Positions 55,347 through 64,000 of a stretch of DNA of 64,000 nucleotides are shown piece after piece. The notes under the pieces were generated by a model. The model did not search any database, was not told the DNA's origin, and worked only from the letters and a program-made list of their open reading frames with translations. How positions within the stretch are numbered: position 1 is the stretch's first letter; each line of letters starts with the position of its first letter. The DNA comes from Pseudoalteromonas marina (GTDB lineage Bacteria > Pseudomonadota > Gammaproteobacteria > Enterobacterales > Alteromonadaceae): NCBI RefSeq assembly GCF_000238335.3, contig NZ_AHCB03000005.1, positions 744,001 through 808,000 of the forward strand, written 5' to 3'. Position numbers and translations under genes: made by a program.

Positions 55347-56519
55347 TTATTGCATGATCTGTAAACGTAAGTAGTCATAAATTTTACTAAAGAAGCTGCC
55401 TTCTTCCACTTCTTCAAGTGTCACTAGTGGGTATTGCGCAATGTCTTCCCCTTCTAGTTGCAAGAATAAAGTGCCTACTTTAGTGCCTTTAGCTAATGGC
55501 GCTTCAAGGGTGTTGTCTAGCTCAAAGTTAGCTTTTAGGTTTTTATGCTGACCACGTGGAATAGTGATAGGTGTGTCTTCTAAAATACCTAACGATACAT
55601 TTTCTTTGTTACCCATCCAAATGCGCTGCTCTGCAAAGCTGTCGCCCGCTTTGTAAGGTGTAATTGTTTCAAAAAAGCGAAAGCCGTAGTTAAGTAGTTT
55701 TTTGCTTTCTACTTTACGTGCACGCTCGCTTGAGGTGCCCATAACAACAGCAATTAAACGCATACCATTTTTAGTGGCTGATGTAACTAAGCTGTAGCCA
55801 GCTTCAGATGTGTGGCCTGTTTTTATACCATCTACGTCTAAGCTTTCATCCCATAATAGTGAGTTACGATTGTATTGCTTAATACCATTGTAGGTGTATG
55901 ATTTTTCTTTATAAATAGCATACTCTTCAGGTACATCTCTGATAAGTGCGGCGCTTAGCGTGGCCATATCACGTGGTGTAGTATAGTGCTCATCAGTATC
56001 AAGGCCATGGCTATTAATAAAGTGGCTGTTAGTCATACCTAATTTAGCAGCGTGAGCATTCATTAAGTCGGCAAAAGCACTTTCACTGCCTGCTATGTGC
56101 TCAGACATAGCAACACAGGCGTCATTACCTGATTGAATAATAATGCCATGATTGAGCTCATCAACACTAATTTGCTTACCCACTTCGATAAACATTTTTG
56201 AAGATTCTGGGAAGTTTTTTGCCCATGCTTTTTCGCTAATTGTAACCATGTCGGTAGGGGCTATGTTACCAACTTTAATTTCTGTACCAATTACATAACT
56301 GGTCATCATTTTAGTTAAGCTTGCTGGCGCAAGTTTAGTATCGGCTTCGCCTTCAGCAATAACCTTACCTGTTGTAAAGTCTACTAAAAAATAACCCTTT
56401 GCATTAACTTGAGGTGGTGCCGGAATAATTTGGGCGCTGGCTGAAAATACGGCGGCTGAACAAACTAAGCCACATACACCTTTGAGGATTTTATGTTTAA
56501 TTGATTTCATCATACTCAT
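55347..56519 (-). CDS. dacA: D-alanyl-D-alanine carboxypeptidase DacA (PBP5/6)
   Basis: 390 residues. A signal peptide occupies the first ~29 residues. The three penicillin-binding motifs are 'SLTKMM' (SxxK), 'SGNDACVAM' (SxN) and 'DGIKTGHTSEAG' (KTG). The C-terminal domain ends in 'FFSKIYDYLRLQIMQ', an amphipathic membrane-anchor helix. It trims the terminal D-Ala from peptidoglycan peptides. Two nearby ATGs (MSMMKS) make the start ambiguous by two or three codons. Confidence 0.96.
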   Translation of the reverse strand: MSMMKSIKHKILKGVCGLVCSAAVFSASAQIIPAPPQVNAKGYFLVDFTTGKVIAEGEADTKLAPASLTKMMTSYVIGTEIKVGNIAPTDMVTISEKAWAKNFPESSKMFIEVGKQISVDELNHGIIIQSGNDACVAMSEHIAGSESAFADLMNAHAAKLGMTNSHFINSHGLDTDEHYTTPRDMATLSAALIRDVPEEYAIYKEKSYTYNGIKQYNRNSLLWDESLDVDGIKTGHTSEAGYSLVTSATKNGMRLIAVVMGTSSERARKVESKKLLNYGFRFFETITPYKAGDSFAEQRIWMGNKENVSLGILEDTPITIPRGQHKNLKANFELDNTLEAPLAKGTKVGTLFLQLEGEDIAQYPLVTLEEVEEGSFFSKIYDYLRLQIMQ

Positions 56520-56610
56520 TAATGGTTAAAGTTAAAAATTCGCGTTACGCCATTCTATACCCAAACACCCCCGAGATGCGAGTGTGGTTAGGCTGGTTTG
56601 GGTATTTGTC

Positions 56611-57375
56611 TTACTGAGTGTAAAGCAAGAACGCGTTTTGAAATTGATTTTGTTTTAATTTTTTTAATATTTTTTCTGCATGTTGGGCGTTTTGTATTGG
56701 CCCCAAATGCAATCTGTAAATAGTGTCTTTTTTTACAATGTTTGTTGGTAATTTATATTGTTGGCGTAAGCGTTGTGCAAGGGCTTCAATATTTGCCAAT
56801 GTACTGCCTGCAGCTACTTGAATATACGTTTTATTAGCAGCAGAATTCGAAAGCGTAACTGCTTCAAGCTTAACCTTTGCTGTACCGTGTGTATAGTAGC
56901 CTAGCTTGTATGCGGCCGCATATGACAGGTCGATAATTCTGTCATCATGAAAAGGCCCACGGTCGTTTACGCGTACAATTACTGACTTACCATTTTGCTT
57001 GTTTGTAACACGAACAAAACTAGGTAAAGGTAATGTTTTATGCGCTGCCGTCATGGCAAACATATCGTATATTTCACCGTTTGAAGTGTGATAACCGTGA
57101 AACTTTCTGCCGTACCACGATGCAATGCCTTCTTCTTTGTAACCCGTTTCGTCAAGCATTGGGGTGTAACGTTTACCTAGCACCTCGTAGGGTCGAGAAG
57201 CACTAGCACTTTTTTGCACCTCAGTAACAATAGCATCCTGCATTTCAAGCGCTGTGGGAGCTCTAAGAGGGGCTGAATCATGGCGCATATGGTAACGCCC
57301 ACTCGAACCACTACTACAGGCACTGACAGTGATAGCGATTAAGATGATTATTAGAGTCTGAGCGAAACGTTGCAT
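56611..57375 (-). CDS. rlpA: Septal ring lytic transglycosylase RlpA
   Basis: 254 residues. Signal peptide ends in a lipobox ('AITVSACSSG'). A double-psi beta-barrel domain follows ('GIASWYGRKFHGYHTSNGEIYDM', 'VRVNDRGPFHDDRIIDLSYAAA', containing the catalytic Asp), and a C-terminal SPOR domain ('TYIQVAAGSTLANIEALAQRL'). It cleaves denuded glycan strands at the septum. It overlaps rodA by one base. Confidence 0.95.
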   Translation of the reverse strand: MQRFAQTLIIILIAITVSACSSGSSGRYHMRHDSAPLRAPTALEMQDAIVTEVQKSASASRPYEVLGKRYTPMLDETGYKEEGIASWYGRKFHGYHTSNGEIYDMFAMTAAHKTLPLPSFVRVTNKQNGKSVIVRVNDRGPFHDDRIIDLSYAAAYKLGYYTHGTAKVKLEAVTLSNSAANKTYIQVAAGSTLANIEALAQRLRQQYKLPTNIVKKDTIYRLHLGPIQNAQHAEKILKKLKQNQFQNAFLLYTQ

Positions 57376-58481
57376 TATTTTAAAAGCATCCTTTTGTCTG
57401 TCGCAATCGACATAATAATACCAAAGCCGGCCATTAGCGTAATCATCGATGTGCCACCATAACTTATCAAGGGTAAGGGCACACCAACAACAGGTAGTAG
57501 TCCTGATACCATGCCAATATTTACAAATATATAAACAAAAAAAGTTAAAGTCAGTGCGCCAGCTAACAGCTTTCCAAATGCGTCTTGTGCATTTACTGCA
57601 ATATATAAGCTGCGGCCAATTATAAACAAGTACAAGCTAAGTAAAACGCAGACACCAAATAAGCCAAACTCCTCACTTAATACCGAAAAAATAAAATCGG
57701 TATGCCGTTCAGGTAAAAACTCAAGTTGTGACTGTGTACCTTGCAACCAGCCTTTACCTTCGACACCGCCAGAACCAATGGCTATTTTAGATTGAATAAT
57801 ATGATAACCCGAGCCAAGAGGGTCGCTCTCCGGATCTAAAAATGTTAGTACGCGTTGTCGTTGATAAGCATGCATACCGTACTGCCAAAATGGCCATGCT
57901 GCTAAGGCAACCGCTGCACTTAAAAAGCTAATTAATCGCCAGCTCAAACCTGATAAAAAAAGTACAAATATGCCAGAGCTTGCAATCAGTATTGATGTTC
58001 CTAAGTCTGGTTGCTCTTTAATTAATAATGTTGGCAGCATTACTATCGCAAAGCCAAAAATTAAGTGTAGTGGTCGTGGTGGTAAATGTTTACGGCCAAT
58101 ATACCAAGCTACCATCATAGGTACTGCAAGCTTCATTAATTCAGAGGGTTGAAAGCGAGTTAACCCTAAATCAAGCCAACGTTGCGCGCCTTTAGAGCTC
58201 ACACCAAATAACAACACACCAACCAGCATTAATAACCCAACGCAGTACATCGGTATAGTGAGTCTTTTCAGTGTCGCGGGAGGAATTTGTGCAAGTACTA
58301 CCATGGCAATGATGGCCACACCCATCCGCGTCATGTGTCTTATCATCATCGCTGACTCTTGGCCACTTGCGCTGTACACAACCGTAATGCTTCCAGCCAT
58401 CATAAGTAAAATGGCAATAAGTAAAGGCAAATCTAAATGCATGCGCATCCAAATAGAGCGCTTGTCATGCAGGGCGGTCAT
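57375..58481 (-). CDS. mrdB: Rod shape-determining protein RodA (peptidoglycan glycosyltransferase)
   Basis: 368 residues and about ten membrane segments. SEDS signatures: 'RWLDLGLTRFQPSELMKLAVPM', 'KEQPDLGTSILI' with the catalytic Asp, 'PERHTDFIFSVLSEEFGLFG' and 'PLPLISYGGTSM'. It polymerises glycan strands with PBP2 (mrdA) during elongation. Overlaps mrdA by four bases. Confidence 0.97.
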   Translation of the reverse strand: MTALHDKRSIWMRMHLDLPLLIAILLMMAGSITVVYSASGQESAMMIRHMTRMGVAIIAMVVLAQIPPATLKRLTIPMYCVGLLMLVGVLLFGVSSKGAQRWLDLGLTRFQPSELMKLAVPMMVAWYIGRKHLPPRPLHLIFGFAIVMLPTLLIKEQPDLGTSILIASSGIFVLFLSGLSWRLISFLSAAVALAAWPFWQYGMHAYQRQRVLTFLDPESDPLGSGYHIIQSKIAIGSGGVEGKGWLQGTQSQLEFLPERHTDFIFSVLSEEFGLFGVCVLLSLYLFIIGRSLYIAVNAQDAFGKLLAGALTLTFFVYIFVNIGMVSGLLPVVGVPLPLISYGGTSMITLMAGFGIIMSIATDKRMLLK

Positions 58482-60358
58482 AGGGTGTTATTCCTTGCCA
58501 GTTCAACAGGGTTAGCTGCAAAGTAATAATCCATTAACTGTCTGGCAATAGGTGCGCCAACCGTGCTGCCACCACCATTATTTTCAACAACAATAGACAC
58601 AACTATTTGAGGATTATTGTAAGGGGCAAACCCCACATAAATGGCATTATCGCGTTGTCGCTCTTTAAGTGATTCTGCATCGTACTTTTCACCTTGTGCA
58701 ATGCTCACAACTTGTGCCGTGCCCGTTTTACCTGCAGGGTCGTAGTTTACGCCCTTAAACGCTTTGTGGGCGGTACCTGTGACTTTAGTTACGGTATTGT
58801 GCATAGCGTCTATGGCTATACGCCAATTGTCAGGATTGTTCAGAACTACAGGTGGCTTTTCTTCGTTATTTATTTGGGCCACATCGTCCTCTTTTTTTGC
58901 CACTTGCGCTAAGTGAGGAGGGTGGTTAATCCCTTTGTTAACAAGTATGTTAGTTGCATTAGCAATTTGAATGGGTGTGGCGGTCCAATACCCTTGGCCG
59001 ATGCCTACAGAAATTGTATCGCCAGGCCACCAAGACTCTTTAAATCTGTTTTCTTTCCATTCTTTTGAAGGCAATATCGCGGTGGTTTCTTCGTGTATAT
59101 CTATACCCGATAGGTCGCCAAAACCAAAATGCGCCATAAAATTACTAATTTTTGTAATGCCTAATCGGTACGCGGTATCGTAAAAGTACGTATCGCACGA
59201 CTCTTCAATGGCTTTGTATACATCCACATGGCCATGCCCCCAACGTTTCCAGTCGCGCCATTTGTGCTCAACATTTCGTATTTCAAAAAAGCCCGGGTCC
59301 CACATGGTTGTTCCTTCCGTCACCATGTTTTCTTCAAGTGCTAAAATAGCCATATGCGGTTTAATGGTGGATGCTGGTGCGTATCGGCCTTGGGTAGCTC
59401 TATTAATGAGTGGGCGATCTGGGTTGAGAAGTGCTTTATAATTTTTACTGCTAATACCGTGTACAAATAAATTGGGGTCGTAGCTTGGGTTCGAATATAG
59501 CGCAAGTATACCGCCATCTTTTGCATCCATCACGACAACCGCACCGCGCATGTCTTTGAGTGCATGTTGGGCAATTTGTTGTAAGCCAATATCGAGCGTT
59601 AATACTAAATCACTACCTGGCTGTGGGGGAAGCATACTCAGGGTGCGGATAACACGACCACGGTTATTAACTTCTACACGTTGCGAACCGACTTGACCAT
59701 GCAAGAGTTGCTCGTAGTATTTTTCAATACCGAGTTTGCCAATATCGTGGGTTGCACGATAGTTTGTGGCTTGGCCTTCTTGTTCGAGCTTGTTTAGCTC
59801 TTTTCGGTTTAGCTTTGCAACATAACCTAGGGCATGAGTAAGCGTGTCGCCGAATGGGTAATAACGTGCTAAACGGGCTTCGATACTAAAACCGGGAAAT
59901 TTATGCTGGTTAACCGAAAAGGTAGCAACATCGGCTTCATCAAGGCGAGCTTTAAGTACTTGTGATTTAAAACGGCGCGTGTTTTTTATATCTTTTAAAA
60001 AATCTTGTTTTTCTTGTTCTGTAATAGTGATTAGTTGGCTTACTTGCTCAAGTGATTTTTCAAGGTTATCAACCTCCTCGGGGATCACCTCGAGATTATA
60101 AACGGGTTTGTTCTCAGCAAGCAGTACACCGTTTCGGTCGTAAATTAAACCGCGATTAGGTGCAATAGGAATAACTTTAATACGGTTGTCGTTGGAGCGG
60201 GTTTGATAATCTTGGTGGTCTTTTACTTGAATATTGTAAAGATTAGTAATTAAAACAGCTACTAACCCTAATACAAAAACAAAACCCACAAATGCACGCC
60301 GTGCAAACAAATTTGCTTCTGCGGAGTGATCGCGAATAGTGGGTCTTTGTTTTAGCAT
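58478..60358 (-). CDS. mrdA: Penicillin-binding protein 2
   Basis: 626 residues. An N-terminal membrane helix (about 25-43), a dimerisation domain ('PNRGLIYDRNGVLLAENKPVYNL') and the transpeptidase domain with 'APASTIKPHMA' (SxxK), 'SCDTYFYD' (SxD) and 'AGKTGTAQ' (KTG). It crosslinks lateral-wall peptidoglycan with RodA. Located between rlmH and rodA. Confidence 0.97.
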   Translation of the reverse strand: MLKQRPTIRDHSAEANLFARRAFVGFVFVLGLVAVLITNLYNIQVKDHQDYQTRSNDNRIKVIPIAPNRGLIYDRNGVLLAENKPVYNLEVIPEEVDNLEKSLEQVSQLITITEQEKQDFLKDIKNTRRFKSQVLKARLDEADVATFSVNQHKFPGFSIEARLARYYPFGDTLTHALGYVAKLNRKELNKLEQEGQATNYRATHDIGKLGIEKYYEQLLHGQVGSQRVEVNNRGRVIRTLSMLPPQPGSDLVLTLDIGLQQIAQHALKDMRGAVVVMDAKDGGILALYSNPSYDPNLFVHGISSKNYKALLNPDRPLINRATQGRYAPASTIKPHMAILALEENMVTEGTTMWDPGFFEIRNVEHKWRDWKRWGHGHVDVYKAIEESCDTYFYDTAYRLGITKISNFMAHFGFGDLSGIDIHEETTAILPSKEWKENRFKESWWPGDTISVGIGQGYWTATPIQIANATNILVNKGINHPPHLAQVAKKEDDVAQINNEEKPPVVLNNPDNWRIAIDAMHNTVTKVTGTAHKAFKGVNYDPAGKTGTAQVVSIAQGEKYDAESLKERQRDNAIYVGFAPYNNPQIVVSIVVENNGGGSTVGAPIARQLMDYYFAANPVELARNNTL

Positions 60359-60367
60359 GGCAAGGCG

Positions 60368-60838
60368 TTACTCGCGATGATAGGGATGATTGTTATTTAA
60401 GCTCCAGCCCCTATATAGGCTTTCTGCAACAATAATTCGCACCAAAGGGTGTGGTAATGTTAGGTTCGATAACGACCATTTTTGCTCCGATGCAGCAATG
60501 CATTCTGGAGCAAGTCCTTCAGGGCCGCCAATAAGTAAACTTACATCGCGGCCATCGAGTTGCCATTTTTCCATGTTTTTAGCAAGTTGGTGAGTATCTA
60601 GCGCTTTGCCAGTGACTTCTAGCGTAACAATACGATTGCCTTTAGGAATAGCGGCTAATGTTTTTTCGCCTTCAATATGTAAAATACGCTTTATATCGGC
60701 ATTTTTGCCACGTTTACCGGCGGGTATTTCAATTAGCTCTAAAGCCATATCCTTGGGAAAACGGCGCTGGTATTCAGCAAATCCCGTTTCTACCCACGCT
60801 GGCATTTTTGTACCAACAGCAATCATTTGTATTTTCAC
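60368..60838 (-). CDS. rlmH: 23S rRNA (pseudouridine1915-N3)-methyltransferase RlmH
   Basis: 156 residues, exact family length. SPOUT knot motif '[17 protein letters not shown]' and C-terminal '[29 protein letters not shown]'. It methylates pseudouridine 1915 on the 50S. Gap of 37 bases from rsfS. Confidence 0.97.
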   Translation of the reverse strand: MKIQMIAVGTKMPAWVETGFAEYQRRFPKDMALELIEIPAGKRGKNADIKRILHIEGEKTLAAIPKGNRIVTLEVTGKALDTHQLAKNMEKWQLDGRDVSLLIGGPEGLAPECIAASEQKWSLSNLTLPHPLVRIIVAESLYRGWSLNNNHPYHRE

Positions 60839-60875
60839 GAATAACTTCCAAGCGTTGCTTTTAACAAGTGGGTGG

Positions 60876-61193
60876 TTAGCCCCACAGTTTTTCTAGATCG
60901 TAATAGCTACGTGCTTCAGTTTGCATCACGTGTACAACCACATCGCCTAAATCAACCAGTGCCCATTCGCCGTCATTTTCGCCTTCATAGCCTAATGGCT
61001 CTGAATCTGCATGACGTGCTTCTTTTGCTAAGTGGTCGGCGATTGATTGAACGTGGCGTTTAGACGTGCCAGTACAAATTACCATGTAATCGGTAATGTC
61101 TGATTTATCAGTTACGTCCATGTCAACGATGTCACGCGCTTTCATATCGTCAATTTTATCCATTGCAAAGGCGAGTAGTTGTCTTGAATCCAA
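60876..61193 (-). CDS. rsfS: Ribosomal silencing factor RsfS
   Basis: 105 residues with '[38 protein letters not shown]' and '[31 protein letters not shown]'. RsfS binds L14 and blocks subunit joining in starvation. Downstream of nadD, as in E. coli. Confidence 0.96.
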   Translation of the reverse strand: MDSRQLLAFAMDKIDDMKARDIVDMDVTDKSDITDYMVICTGTSKRHVQSIADHLAKEARHADSEPLGYEGENDGEWALVDLGDVVVHVMQTEARSYYDLEKLWG

Positions 61194-61248
61194 GGTTTTG
61201 TCTCAATTTAAAAATTTAATGGCGCGTATTTTAACACGCTAGGCATTT

Positions 61249-61884
61249 TTAAGCATCAATTTGATATAACTGATGCATTTGTATGTAATGACTCACGGCA
61301 TCGGGTAATAGTTCATTCTTTTTGTTACTTTTTTTAAGATCATCACGAATAGAACTAGAAGCTGCATCAAGCATTTTACCCGGTAAAAAGTAAAGTTTAC
61401 CACCTAAATGCTCTGTAATAAGAGCGGGGTCATCCACGAGGGCATGTTGCATGTAGTGTTTAAGCTCACCTGTTACCTGACAACTCTGCGCTGGTCGTTG
61501 ATATACCACAATATGGCAAAGCTCAGTAATTGTTTGCCATTCAAACCACTTATTTAGTGAATTAAATGAATCCATTCCAATCAAAAATAAAATAGGTGTA
61601 CTTGGGTACTCTTTACGCAGTTCTTGCAGGCTAAGTAATGAGTATGATGGGCCTGAACGATCTAGCTCTCTTAAATCGAGTGCAAAATGAGGGTACGGTT
61701 TAATAGCCGCATTGAGCATGTTAACACGATGTTCTGTGCTTATACCTGGTGCTGCTTTGTGGGCAGGTAGTGCGCAGGGCATAAAATACAATGTGCTTAA
61801 ATTAAATGCGCTTACACATTGCTGAGCCATATTAATATGGCCTAAATGAACGGGGTCGAAGGTACCACCAAAAATAGCAATCAT
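61249..61884 (-). CDS. nadD: Nicotinate-nucleotide adenylyltransferase NadD
   Basis: 211 residues from the ATG at 61884, which gives the usual N-terminus 'MIAIFGGTFDPVHLGHINMA'; a TTG at 61908 would add eight non-conserved residues directly after the holA stop. The HxGH motif (HLGH) and C-terminal 'SSSIRDDLKK' (ISSTxIR-like) are intact. It adenylates nicotinate mononucleotide in NAD synthesis. Confidence 0.95.
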   Translation of the reverse strand: MIAIFGGTFDPVHLGHINMAQQCVSAFNLSTLYFMPCALPAHKAAPGISTEHRVNMLNAAIKPYPHFALDLRELDRSGPSYSLLSLQELRKEYPSTPILFLIGMDSFNSLNKWFEWQTITELCHIVVYQRPAQSCQVTGELKHYMQHALVDDPALITEHLGGKLYFLPGKMLDAASSSIRDDLKKSNKKNELLPDAVSHYIQMHQLYQIDA

Positions 61885-61908
61885 TTTTTTGTCCAACAGG
61901 TTAAGCAA

Positions 61909-62946
61909 CTAATTAAGGCTGTGACACGGCATAGGAATATCGAGCGGTTGACAAAACTTAATACAAATATGTGCAAGTGCCTGATAAGGAGCAATTAAGT
62001 TGCCTTGTTTATAGCTTGCATCAAATAAAGCAATATCACTATTAATTTGCTCAAGTACAGTAATATTTAGGCGATTAACGGCATTTTGCACCGGCCCTTG
62101 CTGATTTTTCCAAATGGCATTTTGTTTAAATAAGCTGGCGATTGGCTCACCATTTAACAATCCCAATTGCACATTCATCAAGGTGTTGAGCTCTTTTGTA
62201 ATCGCCCACAATATACTCACAACTTCAGTGTTGTCACTGGCTAATTTGTTTAAAACTTTAATGGCTTGTTTGGCATGACCATTTAATAAGGCATCGCTTA
62301 AATCAAAAATATCAAATTTGGCTTGATTTAATAGCCCTTGCATAACCAATTGCTGGGTAATAAGTGCGTTGCCATGCAGTAAGGAGAGCTTTTCAAGTTC
62401 CTGAAAACACGCTAAAAGGTTACCTTCTGTAGCATTGATAAGGCTTAATTTGGCATCATTTTGCATGTTAAGAGCCAAGCGTTGACATTGATCATCAAGC
62501 CACCGTTTTACGTGCGAGCCAGTCAGTGGGTAACAAGGTACAAATACACCTTGTTTGTCGAGCGCTTTAAACCAGGCACCGCGTTGTACTTCTTGGCTCG
62601 CTTTTGCACCTTTAATAATTAGTATCGTGTCGGGGTTAACAAGCTCAACGACACGCTTAAAGGTATTACTACCAATTACACCGGGCTTTTGCTGGTTTAG
62701 GTCAAACTCAATAATAGTGCGTGCACTAAATAACGACATGCTTTGATATTGCGCTATTATTTCCTGCCAATCAAACCCCTGCATTAAAGTAAATTTAATT
62801 ACTTCATCAAAGCCTTGTGCTTTGGCAGTATCGCGAATTAGCTGAACACACTGTGCTTCTTGAAAAGGCTCTTCACCAAAAACTAAGTAAAAAGGTTTTA
62901 AGCCTTTGTTTAATTCGTTAGGTAATTGATTAGCGTAACAGCGCAT
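61909..62946 (-). CDS. holA: DNA polymerase III subunit delta
   Basis: 345 residues. The N-terminal 'PFYLVFGEEPFQEAQCVQLI' is the HolA signature and the AAA-like core contains 'PDTILIIKGAKASQEV' and 'YPLTGSHVKRWLDDQ'. It is the wrench subunit of the clamp loader. Overlaps lptE by one base. Confidence 0.95.
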   Translation of the reverse strand: MRCYANQLPNELNKGLKPFYLVFGEEPFQEAQCVQLIRDTAKAQGFDEVIKFTLMQGFDWQEIIAQYQSMSLFSARTIIEFDLNQQKPGVIGSNTFKRVVELVNPDTILIIKGAKASQEVQRGAWFKALDKQGVFVPCYPLTGSHVKRWLDDQCQRLALNMQNDAKLSLINATEGNLLACFQELEKLSLLHGNALITQQLVMQGLLNQAKFDIFDLSDALLNGHAKQAIKVLNKLASDNTEVVSILWAITKELNTLMNVQLGLLNGEPIASLFKQNAIWKNQQGPVQNAVNRLNITVLEQINSDIALFDASYKQGNLIAPYQALAHICIKFCQPLDIPMPCHSLN

Positions 62947-63437
62947 TACAGTTGCGACAGCTCTCTAACAATACGACGACTTGCTTGCTTACGAATTTCG
63001 TTAATTAGCAGCTCTAGCTCTTTGGCTTTGGCAAGTGCGTTATCGGGGTCGTCTTGATAATTTCTATAAAGCTCAAAGCGTTTTTCTATAGCATCTTTAT
63101 TGGGGTGTTTTAGAACATATGAAACGCCATAGGCAAGTTCGTATTCAGCAACCTGGCCATTTTTAAATAACGACAACGTTTGGCGTTCTATGGTTTCTTT
63201 ACGTAAATACAGCTGCGCTACGTTTTTAGATGAAGAGGTAAGTTCAACTTCACTTGCTAACAGCTCTTTTTGTAGCTGTTCAAATAAAGCTGATTTTTCG
63301 TCATCACCAATTAGCGTAATGAGTTTTAGATTATCAGGCAGGCTTGACGCTTGCTTTAAGTGAAACCCACAACTAGATAACAAAAAACAGACTAGCGCTA
63401 AGGCTAGCCCGTTTTTAATGGCCTTAAATACAGCCAT
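62946..63437 (-). CDS. lptE: LPS-assembly lipoprotein LptE
   Basis: 163 residues from the ATG at 63437, chosen because it gives a lipoprotein signal with lipobox 'CFLLSSCGFHLK' near residue 21; a longer start would overlap leuS. 'LTSSSKNVAQLYLRKETIERQTLSL' is the beta-rich core. It plugs LptD in the outer membrane. The ATG is one base after the leuS stop. Confidence 0.93.
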   Translation of the reverse strand: MAVFKAIKNGLALALVCFLLSSCGFHLKQASSLPDNLKLITLIGDDEKSALFEQLQKELLASEVELTSSSKNVAQLYLRKETIERQTLSLFKNGQVAEYELAYGVSYVLKHPNKDAIEKRFELYRNYQDDPDNALAKAKELELLINEIRKQASRRIVRELSQL

Positions 63438-63438
63438 A

Positions 63439-64000
63439 TTAGTTAGCAACCACGTTAAGTAGTTTACCTGGCACGTAAATGATCTTACGAATGGTTTTAC
63501 CATCAGTAAATTTAGTTACGTTAGCTTCTGCAAAGGCAAGTGTTTCTACTTGTTCTTGCGTTGCATCTGCTGCCACAGTTAGCTTAGCGCGAAGTTTACC
63601 GTTTACTTGAACGATGATGAGCTTTTCATCTTCAACCAGGGCTGATTCGTCAACTGTTGGCCATGCTGCATCTAAAATATCACCTTCTTTACCAAGCTCT
63701 TCCCACAACTCATGAGATAAATGCGGCGTAATAGGGGCAAGCATAATGATTAACGCTTCAAGTGCCTCATTTGCAATGGCAATGTCTTGTGCATCGTTAA
63801 GTGGCGCTTTAATTAACTTATTAGACAGCTCCATGATGGCAGCAATCGCCGTGTTAAACGTTTGACGACGTTCAACATCATCACTTACCTTTGCAATGGC
63901 TTTGTGTAATTCGCGACGAAGTACTTTTTGTGGGTTAGTAAGCGCAGACTTTTCAAGTGCTTGGTAACCTGCCGCTTTCACGTCTACTGCGTATTTCCAT
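63439..64000 (-). CDS. leuS: Leucyl-tRNA synthetase, C-terminal part (5' end outside window)
   Basis: The frame is open to base 64000, giving the last 186 residues. These include part of the anticodon-binding helical domain ('[32 protein letters not shown]', '[16 protein letters not shown]') and the C-terminal domain ('[14 protein letters not shown]', '[15 protein letters not shown]', '[15 protein letters not shown]'). The catalytic HIGH and KMSKS motifs lie beyond the right edge. First gene of the leuS-lptE-holA block. Confidence 0.95.
   Translation of the reverse strand, partial: WKYAVDVKAAGYQALEKSALTNPQKVLRRELHKAIAKVSDDVERRQTFNTAIAAIMELSNKLIKAPLNDAQDIAIANEALEALIIMLAPITPHLSHELWEELGKEGDILDAAWPTVDESALVEDEKLIIVQVNGKLRAKLTVAADATQEQVETLAFAEANVTKFTDGKTIRKIIYVPGKLLNVVAN

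Noticed and set aside
63438..63503. Longer start for lptE.
   Set aside because: It would overlap leuS by about 65 bases and place 22 residues before a good lipoprotein signal peptide.

Overview
The window is chromosomal DNA from a marine gammaproteobacterium of the order Alteromonadales, most likely Pseudoalteromonas. This is inferred from the low-GC, AT-rich intergenic DNA, the gene repertoire (FadIJ, EfpL, EpmC, AbgT-type and Mrp sodium/proton transport, a TIGR02450 Trp-rich protein) and gene orders that match Enterobacteria only in core blocks. No plasmid, prophage, CRISPR array or complete insertion sequence is visible. About 62 protein genes, one initiator tRNA gene and one transposase-less repeat element are supported.

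Layout. (1) 1-4676, minus strand: a MoxR / DUF58 / DUF4381 / VWA / VWA-TPR 'Bat-like' operon; the last gene runs off the left edge. (2) 4911-8557: fadIJ beta-oxidation operon with a sigma70-like promoter and a palindromic FadR-like operator. (3) 8597-15389: YjbR-like protein, EfpL, a 270-bp MITE-like element, a small membrane protein, a PAS-GGDEF-EAL protein and a pitrilysin-type protease. (4) 15580-17162: sixA, RidA-like and SDR genes. (5) 17164-24284: AEC transporter, then smrB/prmB/aroC/epmC/NAD-kinase-like/yfcL, a neighbourhood conserved with E. coli. (6) 24430-32897: AbgT transporter, deaD, glutaredoxin, a TlpA-like gene interrupted by a stop codon, a peroxiredoxin-like gene, a sigma32-type small heat-shock gene, an iron-sulphur photolyase and a globin-fold protein without haem ligands. 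(7) 33192-43765: metY-rimP-nusA-infB-rbfA-truB-rpsO-pnp-nlpI, the classic translation / RNA-decay superoperon, followed by a putative secreted metallopeptidase. (8) 45077-50877: Mrp (Mnh) Na+/H+ antiporter with fused A and B subunits. (9) 51067-53179: small Trp-rich protein, RRM protein, VCBS plus lyase-like lipoprotein. (10) 53264-64000, minus strand: leuS-lptE-holA-nadD-rsfS-rlmH-mrdA-rodA-rlpA-dacA-ybeD-lipB-lipA, the conserved cell-wall / lipoate block.

Most of the window is core housekeeping DNA. The unusual signals are: a globin fold whose proximal histidine and other haem-pocket positions are replaced; an uncharacterised HExxHxxGxxDEY metallopeptidase translationally coupled to nlpI; a nonsense codon in a thioredoxin-fold gene; a MITE-like element; and several RNA-structure candidates in leaders (metY-rimP, pnp, deaD, hsp20, epmC). 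I found no clear multi-gene system that I would call undescribed.
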